From positions 744,001 to 808,000 of the forward strand of contig NZ_RCIZ01000001.1 of the NCBI RefSeq assembly GCF_003666685.1: a stretch of DNA of 64,000 nt. The letters are read 5' to 3'. A program made the position numbers and the translations under genes. The DNA is from Mesorhizobium sp. YM1C-6-2. Lineage in GTDB: Bacteria; Pseudomonadota; Alphaproteobacteria; Rhizobiales; Rhizobiaceae. How positions within the stretch are numbered: the stretch's first letter is position 1; every line of letters starts with the position of its first letter. The notes under the pieces are model-generated. The model searched no databases, was not told where the DNA came from, and saw nothing but the letters and a program-made list of their open reading frames with translations. Positions 59,981 to 64,000 of this stretch are shown here, piece after piece.

Positions 59981-60480
59981 CCCAGGCAATCCGCTTCAGC
60001 CTGAACGGAACGGCGCGCGAGCTGAAGGTTCCAGCCAGCAGCCGCCTGATCGACGTGCTGCGCGACGAGCTCGACGCCACCTCCAGCAAGAAGGCGTGCG
60101 GAATCGGCCGCTGCGGCGCCTGCATGGTGCTCAGGAACGGGACGCCGGCAAACGCCTGCCTGCTCATGATGTGGCAGGTCGAAGGGGCCGACATCGTCAC
60201 GCCCGAAGGGCTGGATGCCGTGCCGGACAGTGTCTTCGTGCGGCAGGGGCTGACGGAAGAGAACGCGTTCCAGTGCGGCTACTGCGCTCCCGGCTTCACC
60301 GTCACCCTGACGGCGCTGCTGCGCGACGTTGCCAGTCCGACCGAGGCTGACATCCGTGAAGCGCTGAGCGGCAACCTGTGCCGTTGCACCGGATATCATT
60401 CGATCATCCGTGGAGCGCTTCGGGCGGCCGACCTCAAGCAGGCGGATTCGCGTGCCGGAGCGCCGGATTCACTGGCCTGA
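59977..60480 (+). CDS. 2Fe-2S subunit of molybdenum hydroxylase
   Basis: A 167-residue iron-sulfur subunit of the xanthine dehydrogenase family. The plant-type 2Fe-2S motif CGIGRCGACMVLRNG (with a fourth Cys in ANAC) is at about residues 43-66; the second 2Fe-2S motif has CGYCAPGF (about 102) and LCRCTGYHSI (about 136). It moves electrons from the Mo site to FAD in the partner protein. Its ATG overlaps the partner's TGA, so both are made in step. Confidence 0.93.
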   Translation: MTQAIRFSLNGTARELKVPASSRLIDVLRDELDATSSKKACGIGRCGACMVLRNGTPANACLLMMWQVEGADIVTPEGLDAVPDSVFVRQGLTEENAFQCGYCAPGFTVTLTALLRDVASPTEADIREALSGNLCRCTGYHSIIRGALRAADLKQADSRAGAPDSLA

Positions 60481-60502
60481 CGGGCGCAAAACCGTTCCAA
60501 AT

Positions 60503-60518
60503 CTCACATTCCTGTGAG
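60503..60518. terminator. Small hairpin after hydroxylase operon
   Basis: CTCACA and TGTGAG flank a TTCC loop, 22 nt past the stop of the iron-sulfur subunit. A T-run is missing. Confidence 0.4.
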
Positions 60519-60660
60519 GGCTCGGAGGCGCTTGCGCGCGCGCCGGGTCCGCCGGCATCGCTTTCGCGCAGTGATTGCGGCCGCGAACGTGCGGGCGGGC
60601 GAAAACCGAGGAAATCTGCGGAAAATCGGCGCTGGAAAGCCTATTCATCGTTCAAGAAAA

Positions 60661-60718
60661 CAAACGGTACGTTCAAATCGACGGGCTATTCTGATCGCTC
60701 AAAGGCCCATACCGTTTG
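60661..60718. promoter_or_regulatory. Widely spaced 9-bp inverted repeat before transporter operon
   Basis: CAAACGGTA (60661-60669) and TACCGTTTG (60710-60718) are exact complements separated by 40 bp. The spacing suits two dimer half-sites on one face of DNA or a looped operator, about 440 bp before the transporter gene. Confidence 0.4.
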
Positions 60719-61156
60719 ATAAATCCAAGCGGCCAACCTCCTCCGGCTCCCGCATCGGCGGGCCGGAGACAGCGAGCCGCCTGTCGAGGAACGACCATGG
60801 AAGCCATAGAGCCACCTGTCGATGTTCGCTGGACATTTGATCGTAGCGTCGACCTCGGCCGTTTCCTATCCTCGCATGCCGTGGGCTTCCAACAACCCGA
60901 TTCGACTGCCGCGACGCCGCTGTCGGCTTGCGGCTCGTGGTTGTGATTTTGCCTGATTGAGTGGGCGCGCCGCCTGGCCGGCTGCGACTGGAACGACAAG
61001 GACCCCGGGGCCGGGATCCGCCGCAGGAGGTACCGGACTTTTATTTAGAGCCGCACGGGAGGAACGTCGCGTTTGGGGCGCGATGCCGGCGGTAGTCAAC
61101 GGGCATAAGCCGCGCCAGCTGGACGGCCGATGCCAGACAAACACTGGAGGAGAACA

Positions 61157-62272
61157 ATGATCGACATCCGCAATCTTTCCCGCCGCCGTTTTCTCGAACT
61201 GAGCGGCGCCGCCGGCGTCTCGCTGGGCCTGTCCCAGGCCGGCCTGATCGGCACCGCCCGCGCCGCCGATCCGCTGCCGGCCGTGGCCGAGGAGGACGCG
61301 GTCATCGCCTTTGGATATGTCGGGCCGACCTCCGACGAAGGCTGGACCTGGACGCACGAACAGGGCCGTCAGGCCGTGCAGGAAGCCTTCCCCAAGGCCA
61401 AGACCATCTTCGTGGAGAACATCCCGTATTCCGCCGACGCGTCGCGCACCTTCCGCCAGTTCGTTTCGGAGGGGGCCAACATGGTCATCACCAATTCGAA
61501 CTACGGCGACTTCATGTACGATATCGCTAAGAACGCGCCGGAGACCGCCTTCCTGCATTGCGACGACCGCACGATGATGGACAATATGGGCGTGTTCTAT
61601 CCGTCGCACTGGTATCCGAGCTACGTCACCGGCGTCGCCGCGGGCATGATGACCAAGACCAACAAGCTCGGCTACATCGCCTCCTTCCCGGTGCCGACGA
61701 CCTTCACCGGCAGCAACGCCTTCCTGATGGGTGCCCGTTCGGTGAAGCCGGACGCGACGCTGCAGGTCATCGTCATCAACTCGTGGTTCGACCCCCAGGC
61801 CTCCACCCAGGCGGCTCGCGCGCTGCTCGACAACGGCGCCGACGTCCTGTTCGGCATCATGGACGAGCCCGGCTACCTGCAGGTCGCCGAGCAGCGCGGC
61901 GCCAAGGCGGTGATGCTGAACACCGACAGCCGCAAATACGGGCCGAACGCATATGTCAGCTCGATCATGTTCGACTTCCGCAAGTTCTACGTGGATCAGG
62001 TGAGGGCGCGCCTCGAAGGCAAGTGGACCCCGGGCCAGTATCTGCTGCCGTTCGGTGACGGCACCGATCGCGACGTGTGGGGCGAGACCGTGCCTGCGGA
62101 TGCGGCAAAGGCCGGCGACGAGGCGCGCGAGAAGATCCTTGGCGGCTGGAAGCCGTTTGTCGGCGAGCTCAAGGACAACAAGGGCGAGGTCAAGATCGCT
62201 GCCGGGCAGGAAATGACCGAGACCGATCTCTATAATTGGAACTGGTCGATTGACGGCATCAGCGGTCTCTAG
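61157..62272 (+). CDS. BMP-family ABC transporter substrate-binding protein (Tat-exported)
   Basis: A 371-residue solute-binding protein of the basic membrane protein (BMP/PnrA) family, which binds nucleosides, purines or related compounds. The start has a twin-arginine signal (SRRRFLEL, about residues 8-15) and a likely cut after ARA around residue 36. FGYVGPTSDEGWTWTHEQGRQAV and the SYVTGVAAGMMTKTNKLGYIASFPVP segment are family hallmarks. ATG 61157 is chosen because CTGGAGGAGA lies directly upstream. It likely delivers the substrate of the adjacent catabolic operon. Confidence 0.9.
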   Translation: MIDIRNLSRRRFLELSGAAGVSLGLSQAGLIGTARAADPLPAVAEEDAVIAFGYVGPTSDEGWTWTHEQGRQAVQEAFPKAKTIFVENIPYSADASRTFRQFVSEGANMVITNSNYGDFMYDIAKNAPETAFLHCDDRTMMDNMGVFYPSHWYPSYVTGVAAGMMTKTNKLGYIASFPVPTTFTGSNAFLMGARSVKPDATLQVIVINSWFDPQASTQAARALLDNGADVLFGIMDEPGYLQVAEQRGAKAVMLNTDSRKYGPNAYVSSIMFDFRKFYVDQVRARLEGKWTPGQYLLPFGDGTDRDVWGETVPADAAKAGDEAREKILGGWKPFVGELKDNKGEVKIAAGQEMTETDLYNWNWSIDGISGL

Positions 62273-62287
62273 TTCGCTCGAGATCCG

Positions 62288-63889
<1,602 letters not shown>

Positions 63890-63891
63890 CG

Positions 63892-64000
63892 ATGGCCATC
63901 CGCATCCAGCGCGTGCCGTCCGAGAACCTCGGAGGCGGCGTCGCAGCGCGACTGATCGCGATCTTGCTGGCATTGCTCGTCGCCGCGGTGATCTTCTCGC
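63892..64000 (+). CDS. ABC transporter permease (partial, N-terminus only)
   Basis: The first 36 residues are visible, starting MAIRIQRVPSE and then a hydrophobic helix (LIAILLALLVAAVIFS) that runs off the right edge. The ATG lies 2 nt after the ATP-binding gene's stop. Position and sequence fit the first permease of a BMP-type importer. Confidence 0.75.
   Translation, partial: MAIRIQRVPSENLGGGVAARLIAILLALLVAAVIFS

Larger units (their letters stand above)
60481..61156. other. Long gap between hydroxylase and transporter genes
   Basis: A 676-bp region with a terminator-like hairpin near its start (60503-60518) and a 9-bp inverted repeat (60661-60718). It probably holds the promoter of the transporter operon. 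Open frames inside (for instance 60716-60946) resemble no known protein. Confidence 0.5.

Noticed and set aside
60716-60946. Small plus-strand ORF in the gap before the importer operon
   Set aside because: Overlaps one arm of the inverted repeat and has no supporting evidence.

Overview
The window is GC-rich chromosomal DNA from an alphaproteobacterium, most likely a Rhizobiales member of the Mesorhizobium/Phyllobacteriaceae type. This rests on an exo/pss-style exopolysaccharide locus, an FnrN-type regulator with a perfect FNR box, rhizobial palindromic repeats and a DXR-like (DRL family) oxidoreductase. No rRNA, tRNA, CRISPR array or insertion sequence was seen.

Region 1 (1-27580) is an exopolysaccharide (EPS) locus of the Wzx/Wzy type. 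It encodes an ExoY-like priming transferase, four GT2 glycosyltransferases, two MOP flippases, a Wzy-like polymerase, an ExoV-like pyruvyltransferase, two NAD-dependent sugar enzymes, a methyltransferase, an outer-membrane export lipoprotein, a BY-kinase co-polymerase with an adjacent PPP phosphatase (PssZ-like), Ugd and GalU. Two glycanases (GH26, and a large RTX-GH16 protein) and the edge of a PrsD-like type I exporter complete it. A 13-bp palindromic motif (core TTGCANTGCAA or TTGCGATGCAA) recurs upstream of four separate EPS transcription units and is probably a shared operator.

Region 2 (27581-40933) is the most interesting part. A DRL-family oxidoreductase is translationally coupled to acetoin-dehydrogenase-like E1alpha, E1beta and E2 subunits. 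Next to it lies a complete glucitol-type phosphotransferase system (GutM, EIIC, EIIB, EIIA and its own HPr-EI fusion), with a HAD phosphatase, two unknown proteins and a SorC-family regulator. DRL and DXR enzymes interconvert 1-deoxyxylulose 5-phosphate (DXP) and 2-C-methylerythritol 4-phosphate (MEP). DXP is an acetoin-like methyl ketone. I therefore propose a catabolic route for 2-C-methylerythritol or a close branched polyol: PTS uptake gives MEP, DRL running in reverse gives DXP, and the E1/E2 complex cleaves DXP to acetyl-CoA and glyceraldehyde 3-phosphate. This is inference, but each step is chemically consistent.

Region 3 (40978-45465) carries a fused dioxygenase-hydrolase resembling the MhqO/MhqD pair, then a micro-oxic group: hemN, a hemerythrin-like protein and FnrN, with an FNR box between hemN and the hemerythrin gene.

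Region 4 (46055-64000) is catabolic. A three-component Rieske oxygenase operon (oxygenase, 3-Cys ferredoxin, reductase, unknown protein) comes first. A LysR regulator then diverges from an operon of DUF1116 (AllG-like) protein, amidase, DUF2237 protein, enoyl-CoA hydratase, an arylmalonate-decarboxylase-like single-Cys racemase-fold protein, an amidohydrolase/deaminase, and a molybdenum hydroxylase whose FAD and Mo domains are fused. A BMP-type nucleoside/purine ABC importer follows and runs off the right edge. Together they suggest uptake and ring degradation of an N-heterocycle; the substrate is unknown.
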